Of a DNA stretch of 64,000 nucleotides, positions 47,920 through 57,901 are shown piece by piece. Origin of the DNA: Candidatus Nitrosotalea sp. TS (GTDB lineage Archaea; Thermoproteota; Nitrososphaeria; Nitrososphaerales; Nitrosopumilaceae); the NCBI RefSeq assembly GCF_011319465.1, contig NZ_RCMB01000016.1, positions 41,750 to 105,749 on the forward strand. The letters run 5' to 3'. The position numbers and the translations under genes were made by a program. The notes under the pieces were generated by a model, which searched no databases, was not told the origin of the DNA, and worked only from the letters and a program-made list of their open reading frames with translations. How positions within the stretch are numbered: the first letter of the stretch is position 1; the number at the start of each line of letters is the position of its first letter.

Positions 47920-48705
47920 CTAGTTAGATTTTGATTTTCTAAAAATTGCACCAACAATTAGATTTACTAGATATGGAAACGTCTGTTTGAACCATATTGC
48001 TATCCTTACAAATTGAGGAACCACAATTTCAAGCCTAGGTGAAGAGGCAGCTTGGACAACGGCTTTTGCTACAGTACTTGCACTAAGAGCAATTGTATAT
48101 CTTGGCATTTTGTTAAATGAATTATGATCGAAAAAGCTAGTTTTTACCATTATTGGGCTTACAACAGTTATTCCTACACCAGTTCCTTTTAGCTCATGAT
48201 ATAGTGATTCTGAAAAACCCAACATTGCAAACTTGGATGCACAATAACCTGTCATCCCTGGAATACCAAAACTTGCAGCGACCGAGGCCACGTTTACTAT
48301 ATGACCAGATTTCTGTTCTAGCATTTTTGGCAAAAAGGTCTTGGTGCAATATATCATACCGAGATAATTTGTTCCCATCTGCGACTCTATTTCTTCTACT
48401 TTTAGGTCGTCGAACGTACCATAAATTCCAAAACCTGCATTGTTTACAAGTATATCAACAGTGCCAAACTTTTCTAAGACTTTCTTACCCATTTGATTTA
48501 CTTGGTCTTTTTGAGATATATCACAAGCGCACACAAGAATTTGAGCTTGATACTTGGATAGTTCTTTTGCAACCTCCTCAAGCTTGTCCTTGTCCCTTGA
48601 AACAAGCACAATAGAAGCATGTAATTTAGCAAATTTCAATGCAGATTCTTTTCCAATACCACTTGATGCTCCAGTGATTACGACTGTTTTTCCCGAATAA
48701 TTCAC
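47920..48705 (-). CDS. Short-chain dehydrogenase/reductase
   Basis: Classical SDR of 261 residues: cofactor motif TGASSGIG near residue 11, NNAG near 88, and catalytic Ser with YCASK (Tyr-x3-Lys) near 155. An Arg after the second strand (VSRDKD) favours NADP(H). The C-terminal end is hydrophobic then basic (YLVNLIVGAIFRKSKS), suggesting membrane association. Substrate unknown. It follows the flippase-like gene on the same strand. Confidence 0.9.
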   Translation of the reverse strand: MNYSGKTVVITGASSGIGKESALKFAKLHASIVLVSRDKDKLEEVAKELSKYQAQILVCACDISQKDQVNQMGKKVLEKFGTVDILVNNAGFGIYGTFDDLKVEEIESQMGTNYLGMIYCTKTFLPKMLEQKSGHIVNVASVAASFGIPGMTGYCASKFAMLGFSESLYHELKGTGVGITVVSPIMVKTSFFDHNSFNKMPRYTIALSASTVAKAVVQAASSPRLEIVVPQFVRIAIWFKQTFPYLVNLIVGAIFRKSKSN

Positions 48706-48741
48706 AATGAAAAAGTAAAGATGCAGAAGATAAAGTGCTTT

Positions 48742-49758
48742 CTATGATGTCTTTTGATTTTTGATGCTGGGATAAACTACCTTCATGAGAAATAGCCAAC
48801 TTATGACTAGACCTACATGATAAGTTGCTATCCTCCAAGCTATGATGATATTCCATTGAAGGCTATTCCTTGCAGCTTCATACGTTAACGTATTCAAGTG
48901 TCCAAGGTAGGCCCAAATGGCAAACTCGGTCAGACCAGAACCACCAATAGTTACTGGAAGATTACCTATTGCATTTGCAGCCATTGTAGCCATTAAAGAA
49001 TGGAAAAAGTCTATGACAAACCCTGCACCATTTGCAATAATCATAAATGAAAGTCCATAAAATGACCAAGTGAATATAGAAATTATTATTGATACTACAA
49101 AGGCTTTTTTCATTTGTTGATTGTGTCGTGTTTCCCTGCTCATATCACAGATTTCTTTCATCCAAAGATTTGTTTTTTCAATATATTGCACAGAACGGCC
49201 TTTTCCCACCCTTGCAGCAATTTTTGAAATCCATCCTGGTACCTGAAACGTTCTTTTAGAAGATAGGAAAAATAGCGAGGCCCAAACCCCAGTTATGGGC
49301 AAACTAACTGCAAGTATAGCTATACCCACCACATATGCTCCATAGGCAAAGGAAAAGACTGCAGCGGCAATAGCAAATATTCCTGATACCAAAACCTCTG
49401 TTACGATCTCCACGATGGTAACATAGGATGCTTTTCCAACCGGCACGCCTTTCTTACTTAACCACATAATTCTTACTAATTCACCCCCTACAAAAGACGG
49501 GGTTGTTGACGTAACAAACTCACTTCCTATCCTTACCGAAATTGTTCTCCAGTTTACATCGATAGGTCCTAAAAATTTTCTAACTAGATAATTGAATTTT
49601 AAACCTTGAGTAAATAGCTTGCAGGCCATGGCAACCGCTGCACCGATAAATGGCACCATGCCTACCGCAAGCAAATTTGCAAGACTAACATTAAACGTAG
49701 CAGCAATAATCAGAAATGGTATTACACTCACAGGCAGTGCCAGTAGCTTCCAATTCAT
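48742..49758 (-). CDS. UPF0104/flippase-like integral membrane protein
   Basis: 338 residues with seven or eight membrane segments and the family motifs PSFVGGELVR near residue 90 and LPVTIGGSGLTEF near 275, as in lysylphosphatidylglycerol synthase membrane domains and archaeal relatives. The catalytic soluble domain of MprF is absent, so a lipid or glycolipid transport role is more likely. It is upstream of the SDR gene and divergent from the GPN GTPase. Confidence 0.85.
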   Translation of the reverse strand: MNWKLLALPVSVIPFLIIAATFNVSLANLLAVGMVPFIGAAVAMACKLFTQGLKFNYLVRKFLGPIDVNWRTISVRIGSEFVTSTTPSFVGGELVRIMWLSKKGVPVGKASYVTIVEIVTEVLVSGIFAIAAAVFSFAYGAYVVGIAILAVSLPITGVWASLFFLSSKRTFQVPGWISKIAARVGKGRSVQYIEKTNLWMKEICDMSRETRHNQQMKKAFVVSIIISIFTWSFYGLSFMIIANGAGFVIDFFHSLMATMAANAIGNLPVTIGGSGLTEFAIWAYLGHLNTLTYEAARNSLQWNIIIAWRIATYHVGLVISWLFLMKVVYPSIKNQKTS

Positions 49759-49814
49759 TGCATGCTCTACTCATGGATGGAAATATAAGCTCAACATAAA
49801 ATAGTTGATCAAAA

Positions 49815-50579
49815 ATGAAAGTAATTTTTCTTGTAGGAACTGCAGGATCTGGGAAATCTCTACTAGCTTCAAAAATTCTTGATTATTATACTAGAAATAG
49901 TCATTTTGTTGGAATGTTAAATTTGGACCCTGGGGTAGAAAATCTTCCATATACATGCGATGTTGATGTGAGAGATTATGTGGATATGGTATCAATAATG
50001 AAACAGTATGACCTAGGTCCAAACGGAGCCATGATCATGGCAAATGATCTCATTGCTTCAAAGATTGATGAATTACAGCGCGAGCTTGATAATGTGAATC
50101 CAGATTATTTGATAGTGGACACGCCGGGTCAAATTGAGTTATTTGCGTACAGAGCTAGTGGACTTTTTTTTGTGCAAAATCTAAATGCGGAACAAAAGAC
50201 GTCAGTATTTCTTCATGACGGCTCCCTCATTACAACAGCAGTTAATTTTGTATCAATAGCATTACTTGCAACATCTGTTAAACTAAGATTGGGTTTACCT
50301 CAAGTAAATGTAATAACAAAAGTAGATCTTATAGAAGATAAAATTAAAGACATACTAAAATGGTCTTCAAACATGGCAAGTCTTGAAGAAGCCATTGCAA
50401 AAGAATCAGACGGTGAGAGCTACACTCTTGCCTCAAATCTTTTGAGAAGTATGAATTTGGGAGGATTTGCTCAAGGATTGATTCCAATTTCAAATTCTAC
50501 AGGAGATGGTATGATTAACCTTCATGCTGCACTGAGTAGAATTCTTAACATGGGAGAAGAGATGGAAGATTATGGTTGA
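49815..50579 (+). CDS. GPN-loop GTPase
   Basis: 254-residue GTPase related to eukaryotic Gpa1/Npa3 and the archaeal structure from Pyrococcus. P-loop GTAGSGKS at residue 8, the GPN insertion in LGPNGAMI near 73, IVDTPGQIE (switch II) near 99, and NVITKVD (G4) near 170. Its stop overlaps the start of the homoserine kinase gene by 8 nt. In eukaryotes the family assists RNA polymerase assembly; the archaeal role is less clear. Confidence 0.93.
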   Translation: MKVIFLVGTAGSGKSLLASKILDYYTRNSHFVGMLNLDPGVENLPYTCDVDVRDYVDMVSIMKQYDLGPNGAMIMANDLIASKIDELQRELDNVNPDYLIVDTPGQIELFAYRASGLFFVQNLNAEQKTSVFLHDGSLITTAVNFVSIALLATSVKLRLGLPQVNVITKVDLIEDKIKDILKWSSNMASLEEAIAKESDGESYTLASNLLRSMNLGGFAQGLIPISNSTGDGMINLHAALSRILNMGEEMEDYG

Positions 50580-51489
50580 GAGTGTGACTGTAAAAGCTCC
50601 ATGTTCTACTGCCAATCTAGGTCCAGGATTTGATGTTTTTGGATTGGCATTGGATGCATATTATGATCAAATCCAGTTAAAAAAAGAAGGCAAAGGAATC
50701 AGAATTCAAAGTCTTGACGCTGTCCCCATTGAGCTGGAAAAAAATTCTGCAGGAATTGTGATAAAAGAGATGGCTAGGAAATTTAAAATAAAAACTGGCC
50801 TAGTTCTGAAAATTAAGAAAGGAGTACCAACAGGCTTTGGCATGGGCAGCAGTGCAGCCTCAGCAGCTGCAGCAGCGGTTGCCTTTGATGCCTTGTTCAA
50901 ATTGAAACTTGATGGAAATAACTTGGTTAAATATGCAGGACTGGGTGAGATGGCCAGTGCAGGATCAGTTCATTATGATAATGTTGCCGCGTCAGTTCTA
51001 GGAGGATTTGTCATAGTAAGAACAGATCCGTTTAATGTAATAAAGATCGATCCTCCCAAAGACTTGATTCTTTGTGTGGCCATTCCAAAAATTAACGTGC
51101 CCCAGAAAAAGACAGAAGTATCAAGGAAAGTTCTTCCAAAACAAGTAAAACTCTCAGATCATGTCAAGAATCTTTCAAACGCATCTACATTAACTGCAGG
51201 ATTTATGAGAAAAGATGTTAGGTTGATAGGCAATTCCATAAATGACATAATAGTAGAGCCGGCAAGAAAACACCTGATTCCAGGTTTTGATAAAGTAAAG
51301 AAAAATGCACTAGACGCAGGTGCCATGGGAGTAACAATTAGTGGGGCTGGACCGTCAATAATTGCTTTCACATCAATATCTGATAATCCTAGAAAAATAT
51401 TGAATTCCATGAAGAAAGGCTTTGCTTCAGCCAAGATAGAATGTACAGCAGTTATATGCAAACCAAGCAGAGGCGCTACTGTTGTCTAG
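50572..51489 (+). CDS. thrB: Homoserine kinase (GHMP kinase)
   Basis: Phosphorylates homoserine for threonine synthesis. 305 residues with APCSTANLGPGFDVFGLAL at the N-terminus, the GHMP ATP loop PTGFGMGSSAASAAAA near residue 85, and motif 3 VTISGAGPSIIAF near 264. It follows the GPN GTPase with an overlap and converges with the crotonase gene (14-nt overlap). Confidence 0.93.
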   Translation: MVESVTVKAPCSTANLGPGFDVFGLALDAYYDQIQLKKEGKGIRIQSLDAVPIELEKNSAGIVIKEMARKFKIKTGLVLKIKKGVPTGFGMGSSAASAAAAAVAFDALFKLKLDGNNLVKYAGLGEMASAGSVHYDNVAASVLGGFVIVRTDPFNVIKIDPPKDLILCVAIPKINVPQKKTEVSRKVLPKQVKLSDHVKNLSNASTLTAGFMRKDVRLIGNSINDIIVEPARKHLIPGFDKVKKNALDAGAMGVTISGAGPSIIAFTSISDNPRKILNSMKKGFASAKIECTAVICKPSRGATVV

Positions 51490-52244
51490 TTATTTTTTTA
51501 TGTAGAAAAGAATTCATCCTATCTTCTCTTTCCTTGGTTGAAAAACAAAGAGACCATGAATAAATTTCGAGCTTGAGTCCAGTATCTAAACTTGCATCCA
51601 TTCCCTTATTGACAAGCATTTTAGATATGCCAACTGCAAAATTACTGTTCTTTGCAACGCTTTCAGCGTAAGATTTGGTTTCGGAAAGCAGCGTTTCAGA
51701 TGAAAAAACTTTGTTGACCAGACCCATTGACATAGCTTCCTCTGCGTTAATTCGTCTACCTGAGAAAATCAGATCTTTTGCTCTTGCAGGACCCACAATT
51801 CGCAGCAACCTTTGCGTACCACCCCATCCTGGGCAAATACCTAATGTTACTTCTGGTTGACCAAGTTGTGCATTTGGTGATGCAAACCTAAGATCACAAG
51901 AGAGCGCAAGTTCACAGCCGCCGCCAAGTGCATAGCCGTTTATTGCAGCTATTACTGGTTTTTCCAATTTTTCTATCTTGTTTAGAACCTCGTGTCCCCT
52001 TAGTGCATATTTTTCTGCTTCTGTAGGCCCAATCTTGCTCATGTATTCAATGTCTGCACCTGCAGAGAATGCTTTTTGTCCAGCTCCTGTAATTATGATC
52101 ACTTTTGATGAGTCTTTCTCCAATTCGTCTAAAATCCGAGATAAACTCATTCATGACTTCAAGGCTCATTGCATTTAGCTTATCTGCTCTATCTATTGTA
52201 ATTTGGGCAATGTCGTTTTCTTTTTCTACCTTGAGGTATTGCAT
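51476..52244 (-). CDS. Enoyl-CoA hydratase/isomerase family protein, frameshifted
   Basis: Crotonase-fold enzyme. In Nitrosopumilus a protein of this type acts as crotonyl-CoA hydratase and 3-hydroxypropionyl-CoA dehydratase in the CO2-fixing 3HP/4HB cycle; that role is inferred here. The start frame (ATG 52244) has ITIDRADKLNAMSLEVMNE; the main frame has FSAGADIEYMS, GYALGGGCELALSCDLRF and LGICPGWGGTQRL with the two active-site Glu positions. Removing one A at 52143-52145 (MNELSRILDELE) joins both, giving about 255 residues. Confidence 0.87.
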
Positions 52245-52333
52245 ATCAAAACATCATGAATCTCCAAATTAAACTTTAGAATCAAAAGGAAATAGAAACT
52301 GAGTTATACCACACTTCGTACAATTGAGCTGCT

Positions 52334-53161
52334 TTGAATTCGTTGGGTTTACTTTCTGCTGTTGGTGCAGCCATATGTTGGGGAAGTTTTTTTGTTCCAA
52401 TTAGAAAGGTTAGAGTTACAGACATCTGGCAATTACAAGGCGCTACTGGAATAGGTGTCATCTTATTTGCTATTCCAATTGGCTTTTTTTGGGGATTCCA
52501 GATTTTGCCAGCAGGACTACTAGGCGGAGCAATATGGACAGCTGGAAATTTACTTGCTCTTTATTCTGTTAGATTGATTGGTCTTTCTAGGACATCTCCA
52601 TTTCTTGCAGGTTTTAGTATTCTTGTATCATTTTTGTGGGGGATTCTGTATTTTGATGAGAAATTCAATTACATGGTTCTTGCCATTATCGCAGTAGGAT
52701 TGTTGCTTGGCGGATTAACTTTTATCTCAAATACCTCAAAGAATCAACCAGTACAGAAGAAGGGATACCTCATTGCAGTGGCTTCAGGATTAGTAGGAGG
52801 CTCTTACGTTATTCCACTCCAAGCTACTCATTCGCTTCAAGCCGGATTCTTTTCATCTAGCCTTTCTATCTTTGTAATTGGCATACCATTGTTATTACTT
52901 TCAAGAAAATTTGCAAAAAGAGAAATGATGGCAGGAATTCTTTCCGGAGGCTTGTTTAACATGGGAAGTTTATCAGTTCTAGTAGCCGTTGGATTGATTG
53001 GGATTACTGTTGCTTATCCCATATCACAGACAGCTACACTATTTGCAATATCTTGGGGAGTTTTGTATTTCAGAGAAATTGTGCACAGAGAGAGCATATT
53101 CAAAATCATTACGGGTGCTGGTCTGATATTGTGCGGAGCAGCACTGATCACAATTGCCTAG
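52334..53161 (+). CDS. DMT-superfamily transporter (GRP/TMEM144-like)
   Basis: 275 residues with about ten hydrophobic segments arranged as an inverted repeat, typical of drug/metabolite transporters; the start GLLSAVGAAICWGSFFVPIRK is like the glucose/ribose porter group (part shown). Substrate unknown, possibly a sugar or small organic. Start TTG 52334. The queC gene follows, but has its own TATA box. Confidence 0.8.
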   Translation: MNSLGLLSAVGAAICWGSFFVPIRKVRVTDIWQLQGATGIGVILFAIPIGFFWGFQILPAGLLGGAIWTAGNLLALYSVRLIGLSRTSPFLAGFSILVSFLWGILYFDEKFNYMVLAIIAVGLLLGGLTFISNTSKNQPVQKKGYLIAVASGLVGGSYVIPLQATHSLQAGFFSSSLSIFVIGIPLLLLSRKFAKREMMAGILSGGLFNMGSLSVLVAVGLIGITVAYPISQTATLFAISWGVLYFREIVHRESIFKIITGAGLILCGAALITIA

Positions 53162-53167
53162 TCAAGC

Positions 53168-53175
53168 ATTTTATT
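53168..53175 (+). promoter_or_regulatory. TATA-like box of queC
   Basis: ATTTTATT-like A/T box lies about 25-32 nt ahead of TTG 53200 and supports a leaderless queC transcript. Confidence 0.4.
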
Positions 53176-53199
53176 TGGTTGAAAATTACCGTATTTGGA

Positions 53200-53874
53200 T
53201 TGAAAGCAATTGTAGTATTTAGCGGCGGAATAGACTCTGTATGTACTGCCATCTATTTGCGTAAACGTTATGATATTTACGGAATCACTTTTTCTTATGG
53301 TCAAAAGGCTGATCAAGAGCTAAATGCAGCAAAGCATTTTTCTAAAATACTAAAATTTCGTGAACACAAGATAATCGATATGGAATTCATGAAAGAATTG
53401 TATGAAAAGACAAATGCCTTGACATATTCAAAAATGAACATACCATCCAAGTTTGACTATTCCATAGTTGTTCCAATAAGAAATGCCGTTTTTCTTTCTA
53501 TAGCATCTGCTTGGGCATTTTCAAAAAATGCCAATCTAGTAGCATATGGAGCTCATAAAGATGATCAGTCATATCCTGATTGTAGACCCAAATTTTCTAA
53601 ACTACTGGCAGACGCGCTTAACGAGGGAGAGATTGATGGTATAAGAAAAGGTTTGAGAAAGAAGATTGGAATATGGAGTCCGTTTGTTGGAGGCCTTTCT
53701 AAGAGTAATCTTCTCAAGATTGGCCATGGTTTGCTAGGAGATGATATATTCAAGACCTGGAGTTGTTACTCTCAATCAAAAATACACTGTGGAAAATGCG
53801 AATCCTGTAATAATAGAAAATTAGCTTTTCGTCAAGCAGGCATAATAGATAGAACTAGATACAAATTTAGCTAG
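53200..53874 (+). CDS. queC: 7-cyano-7-deazaguanine synthase QueC
   Basis: Converts 7-carboxy-7-deazaguanine to preQ0, the precursor of archaeosine in archaeal tRNA. About 224 residues with the PP-loop FSGGIDSV at residue 8, VPIRNAVFLSIA near 90, GAHKDD near 115 and the zinc-binding Cys set CYSQSKIHCGKCESC at the end. The open frame extends upstream into the transporter gene; TTG 53200 directly precedes the PP-loop and has a TATA box. The queE and folE genes are on the opposite strand nearby. Confidence 0.94.
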   Translation: MKAIVVFSGGIDSVCTAIYLRKRYDIYGITFSYGQKADQELNAAKHFSKILKFREHKIIDMEFMKELYEKTNALTYSKMNIPSKFDYSIVVPIRNAVFLSIASAWAFSKNANLVAYGAHKDDQSYPDCRPKFSKLLADALNEGEIDGIRKGLRKKIGIWSPFVGGLSKSNLLKIGHGLLGDDIFKTWSCYSQSKIHCGKCESCNNRKLAFRQAGIIDRTRYKFS

Positions 53875-53875
53875 T

Positions 53876-54127
53876 CTAGATTTTCAGTGCCGGTCTTTTT
53901 AAAAGAAGCGGACGCACAATAAAATAGTATAACGGATATGGTACGCCAACAAGGCCCCAGAAGATCCAGTTAGTCATAGATTCGTCAAAGCCTAATTTTT
54001 TAAAGTAATCCATTGAGCTTGCTGCAAGTAGCATTCCAACTGCCATTATAATGAAGAATTCTATTGCATACCATGCAAAGGCCGGCCAAGAATCCTTTGG
54101 AACGTGGACGTTATTATGTACACCCAT
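53876..54127 (-). CDS. 83-residue two-pass membrane protein
   Basis: Two hydrophobic segments (AWYAIEFFIIMAVGMLLAA and WIFWGLVGVPYPLYYFIV) separated by a short polar loop, with basic C-terminus. No family recognised. It converges with queC. Small size and complete membrane topology, plus GTACA-like spacing after folE, suggest a real gene of unknown function. Confidence 0.65.
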   Translation of the reverse strand: MGVHNNVHVPKDSWPAFAWYAIEFFIIMAVGMLLAASSMDYFKKLGFDESMTNWIFWGLVGVPYPLYYFIVRPLLLKRPALKI

Positions 54128-54168
54128 GTTTGTCGTGAATTGGACGTTATTATTTAGTTTTTCAGATT

Positions 54169-54729
54169 TTATACGACATTTGGTCTGGATCTGCCGCTAT
54201 AAATTAAACTTAGAACATCAGTTCGTGCTTCTTTTGTATCATAAGCGCCTCTTGAGGCAATAGTTGTCACTGTAGAGTCATTTCTTACGCCACGCATCTT
54301 CATACAGAGATGTTCTCCTTCTGCTATCACCAATACTCCTTTTACTCCTTCAGAATGCAATTCATCTGCGATATTTTTTGTAATTCTCTCTTGGATTTGT
54401 AGTCTAGCTGAGTATTTTTCTACGAGGCGAACTAGCTTTGATATGCCAAATACCTTACCATTTGGAGCATATGCCACTGTAATCTTGCCAAAGAATGGTA
54501 ACATGTGATGTTCGCACATGGAGTAAAATTGGATATCTTTTGCTATAACCACATCAGAATCTTCAGAGAATTTAACTGAGAGTTCTGACTCTGCATCATA
54601 TCCTTTGAAGATCTCTTCATACATGTCTGCGATTCTGCTTGGAGTATCCACTAGACCCTCTCTTGTCGGATCTTCTCCTATCTCGGCAATCAATTCTCGA
54701 ATTAATTTTTTTACTCTTTCTTTGTTCAT
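54169..54729 (-). CDS. folE: GTP cyclohydrolase I FolE
   Basis: Hydrolyses GTP to 7,8-dihydroneopterin triphosphate, the first step to preQ0 (and pterins). 186 residues; zinc ligands in MCEHHMLPF (Cys and His) and HLCMKMRG (Cys), plus RLQIQERITKNIA. This is the type IA (bacterial-like) enzyme. The ATG overlaps the queE stop by one base, so queE and folE form an operon. Together with queC it points to archaeosine synthesis. Confidence 0.95.
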   Translation of the reverse strand: MNKERVKKLIRELIAEIGEDPTREGLVDTPSRIADMYEEIFKGYDAESELSVKFSEDSDVVIAKDIQFYSMCEHHMLPFFGKITVAYAPNGKVFGISKLVRLVEKYSARLQIQERITKNIADELHSEGVKGVLVIAEGEHLCMKMRGVRNDSTVTTIASRGAYDTKEARTDVLSLIYSGRSRPNVV

Positions 54730-55442
54730 TATGGCGCTCCTATGAATTTGTGCAACTGAGGTATGATACGTACTTCTTCATAATAAGCATGAACTGCATC
54801 ATAGAAGTCTAGAAGTTGCTTCAAATCTGGCTCTTCCATACCATAAGTGGGCTGTATTATAAATCCTGCAACTTTGGACTTTGATATTACATCAAAAATG
54901 TTCTTGAGAAGATGTTGAAAGTGTTCGATCTTGGTCCTTGAACTCACAACTATTTTGATGTAAGTCACTTTACCAGAATTCACAGCAAGTTTCAAACATT
55001 GTAACTCATTTTCTAAAAGTTTGGAATAATGATTTTCGTCTACAAATTCAGAGTCAACAGTTTTGAATTCAATTTTGATGTAATCAAAGTAAGGCAAAAC
55101 TTGGGCAAATCTCGCAGAATCATAACAAGAAGATTCCAAGTAGGTTGGAATTTTCTTTTGTTGCACAAATTTTGCTAATTCAGATACCGCTTCAGATTGG
55201 ACAAGTGGATCTCCTCCAGTAAAATTTACTTTGTATGTATTTTTTGCCAGATTGTTTTCAATTAGCTTCGTTGCTTCATCCAACGAATATTCTTTTCCTG
55301 ATGTCATAGGTAATGCCTCTTTTGTATCACAATAGAAACATTTGAAAGGACATCCTGCTAGCCTAACAAAAAGTGTCTTGGTTCCATAGAGGATTCCTTC
55401 TCCTTCTACCGATGTGAATATTTCGTACAGTCTTACCTTCAA
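54729..55442 (-). CDS. queE: 7-carboxy-7-deazaguanine synthase QueE (radical SAM)
   Basis: Radical SAM enzyme forming the 7-deazapurine ring. 237 residues: FTSVEGEGILYGTKTLFVRL precedes the cluster motif AGCPFKCFYCD (CxxxCxxC), followed by FTGGDPLVQ for SAM binding. First gene of the queE-folE pair, divergent from the NHL-repeat gene. QueD is not present in this window. Confidence 0.94.
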   Translation of the reverse strand: MKVRLYEIFTSVEGEGILYGTKTLFVRLAGCPFKCFYCDTKEALPMTSGKEYSLDEATKLIENNLAKNTYKVNFTGGDPLVQSEAVSELAKFVQQKKIPTYLESSCYDSARFAQVLPYFDYIKIEFKTVDSEFVDENHYSKLLENELQCLKLAVNSGKVTYIKIVVSSRTKIEHFQHLLKNIFDVISKSKVAGFIIQPTYGMEEPDLKQLLDFYDAVHAYYEEVRIIPQLHKFIGAP

Positions 55443-55540
55443 GTGTTCGATCTCTGTTTAGTCAGTATTTATTTAATTGGATTTCATGATGAACAATTTT
55501 TACCAAAACGATTTATCTGATTAAAGAGAGGAATCACCTA

Positions 55541-57901
55541 ATGAAAAAAATAATTCTTTTGCTCGTCTTTACAATTTCAGTAATTTTTATCACCTATCAG
55601 CAGGCAAATGCCATAATTATCACTGCAACTCCTCAGACTTCTACTTTTGGTCCAAATGACGATATACTTGTGAATCTTAAAATTCAAGGATATAATGGCG
55701 GACCAATATCTTGGATAGCACATAGGCCAAATAATTCTACAATATCAGGTAATCTTACCCAAGTGAAAGGAGATGGATCTGCTGTACATGAGATAGTAAG
55801 AAATGCTTTTGATAATTATTTTGGAAATTGGTCTATCTATTATACATATGATGGCGTAAACCAAACAGCTAGTTTCAAGGTAAATCCAATCGTGTTAACT
55901 GTTTTCACTGGGAAAGATCTCTATTACGAACCAGATATGATGAACATCAACATCACTACTTCATATTACATACCGATTGCAGCACAAGCAGAATTTTTCC
56001 ATCTAAATTTTTATGACCAAAAAGGAAATCCTGTAAAAGACATACCTCAGATTGACATAAGGGCATATCAGCCTAGCATAGTTTATAATTTTCACATGAC
56101 GGGACTCGCAGATTATGACCCACCCGGGTTGTACAAACTAGGTATTCAATACTATAACACAGTGGTCCAAGTACCATTTCTTTTAGGTAAATATTCTGAT
56201 CTCATGACAGTATCTGCACAGACAGACAAGAGTACTTACCAAATAGGTAATGCCGTCAATATGGAACTATTATTCACTAGGGTTACACAGTCAGGAGGCA
56301 CATTGACAATAACGGGTCCTTCTGGAAATGTCACTACTCATCAGTTTCGCGTATATTCTGTGCACACTCCTCTAGTTTTAAATGATGTAACAAAGGAGGT
56401 CGGTACTTACAATTATGTAATCCAGTACGGGGGCGTCAGTCAATCAGGTTCGTTTAGTGTGATTACAAATCCAGCACCACTGCCAAATATAGAATTGAAT
56501 GTGTTTCCTAACAAGCTAAACTACAGACCAGGAGAAATTATTCACGTAAAGATTCACACCTCTCAAATTATAGCAAATTCGACAAGCATCTGGGTTGTAG
56601 ATCCAAATGCCGTAGAATACCCAAGATTGTCTTTGCCAATAACTGCAGTTGATACAATATTACCGCATAAGATAGGTAAGAATGACACTTCCGGTCAATG
56701 GGAACTTTACATAGATTATGATGGAATAGTTAGATCTGTTCCTTATTTTGTTGGCGGCCCTCCAGTGGATGACATGGAAATGCTCAATGCAAATCAGTTT
56801 AGTATGCCTACCTTTGTATCAAATTTTGCAACAAACTTTACTGCTCCAACTGGAATAGCTATTGATTCTAGTGGTGACTTTTATGTCGTAGATTCTGGAA
56901 ACTCGCAAATAAAAAAGTTTGATTCCAATGGAAAATTGCTGTCATCGTGGGGAAATCTGGGATCAGGGAATGGTCAACTATTACATCCAAATGGAATTTT
57001 TGTTGGAAAAAAATATGTCTTTGTTGCTGATACAGGAAATGCAAGAATAGATATATTTGACAAAGATAATGGACAATTCATTTATTCTTTGGGAGGTTAT
57101 GGCGACAGTAAAGGAATGTTTCATACTCCAGTAGGACTTGTTGCAGACAATCAAGAAGACATTCTTGTTGCAGATTCTGGAAGAAACACAATTCAAGAAT
57201 TTGATACACATTTTACTTTCATGAATGAGTTCAAATCTTTACTTACAGGCAATAATAATTTTACAGCAACTAATGGAATAGCACTTGACTCAAAAGGCGA
57301 CATCTATGTATCATCACCAGATGATAAAATTCTAGAATTTTCAAGTATTGGTAATTTCATAAACTTCTTTGGTTCTCAAGGTTCAGAAGAAGGGAGATTT
57401 AGTAACCCTACGGCAATAGCATTAGACTCGAACGGTGACTTTTACGTTGCAGACACTTTGAACCATCGCATTCAGAAATTTGATCCTTATGGAAATTTTA
57501 TTTTGAGTTGGGGATCAGTGGGAACTTCAGTAGGTCAATTTGAGGAACCGGTTGGACTTGCAATAGATCAATCAGATAATATCTATGTTGTAGACGAGAA
57601 AAATAACAACATACAGAAGTTTTCGTTACATGGAATGGTTTCACAAACAATACCTAGTTGGGTAAGAGATAGAGCATTATGGTGGTCCGAAGGTGCTTTG
57701 AGTAAAAGAGATTTTGCCCTAGCTGTGAGATATATGACAAATCATGGTTTACCAAGTACAAATGAAATCAATGAAACTTTAGTAAAAATTCCAAATTGGA
57801 TGAAACAAACAGCCAATTGGTGGGGATCAGGTCAGATCGATGATGGAACTTTTGCCAACAGTCTTCAGTATCTCATTTCTATTGGAATTTTGAAAGTTTA
57901 A
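55541..57901 (+). CDS. Large secreted NHL-repeat protein with two C-terminal WW modules
   Basis: 786 residues: signal peptide (LLLVFTISVIFITYQQANA), three Ig-like or macroglobulin-like beta domains (about 25-400), then six or so NHL repeats (about 430-690) with the spaced pattern GIAIDSSGDFYVVDSGNSQI and AIALDSNGDFYVADTLNHRI, forming a beta-propeller. The end has two copies of an IPxWxxxxAxWWxxGxIxxxxF module (about 700-785) seen in many thaumarchaeal exported proteins. Probably cell-surface; ligand unknown. Confidence 0.8.
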   Translation: MKKIILLLVFTISVIFITYQQANAIIITATPQTSTFGPNDDILVNLKIQGYNGGPISWIAHRPNNSTISGNLTQVKGDGSAVHEIVRNAFDNYFGNWSIYYTYDGVNQTASFKVNPIVLTVFTGKDLYYEPDMMNINITTSYYIPIAAQAEFFHLNFYDQKGNPVKDIPQIDIRAYQPSIVYNFHMTGLADYDPPGLYKLGIQYYNTVVQVPFLLGKYSDLMTVSAQTDKSTYQIGNAVNMELLFTRVTQSGGTLTITGPSGNVTTHQFRVYSVHTPLVLNDVTKEVGTYNYVIQYGGVSQSGSFSVITNPAPLPNIELNVFPNKLNYRPGEIIHVKIHTSQIIANSTSIWVVDPNAVEYPRLSLPITAVDTILPHKIGKNDTSGQWELYIDYDGIVRSVPYFVGGPPVDDMEMLNANQFSMPTFVSNFATNFTAPTGIAIDSSGDFYVVDSGNSQIKKFDSNGKLLSSWGNLGSGNGQLLHPNGIFVGKKYVFVADTGNARIDIFDKDNGQFIYSLGGYGDSKGMFHTPVGLVADNQEDILVADSGRNTIQEFDTHFTFMNEFKSLLTGNNNFTATNGIALDSKGDIYVSSPDDKILEFSSIGNFINFFGSQGSEEGRFSNPTAIALDSNGDFYVADTLNHRIQKFDPYGNFILSWGSVGTSVGQFEEPVGLAIDQSDNIYVVDEKNNNIQKFSLHGMVSQTIPSWVRDRALWWSEGALSKRDFALAVRYMTNHGLPSTNEINETLVKIPNWMKQTANWWGSGQIDDGTFANSLQYLISIGILKV

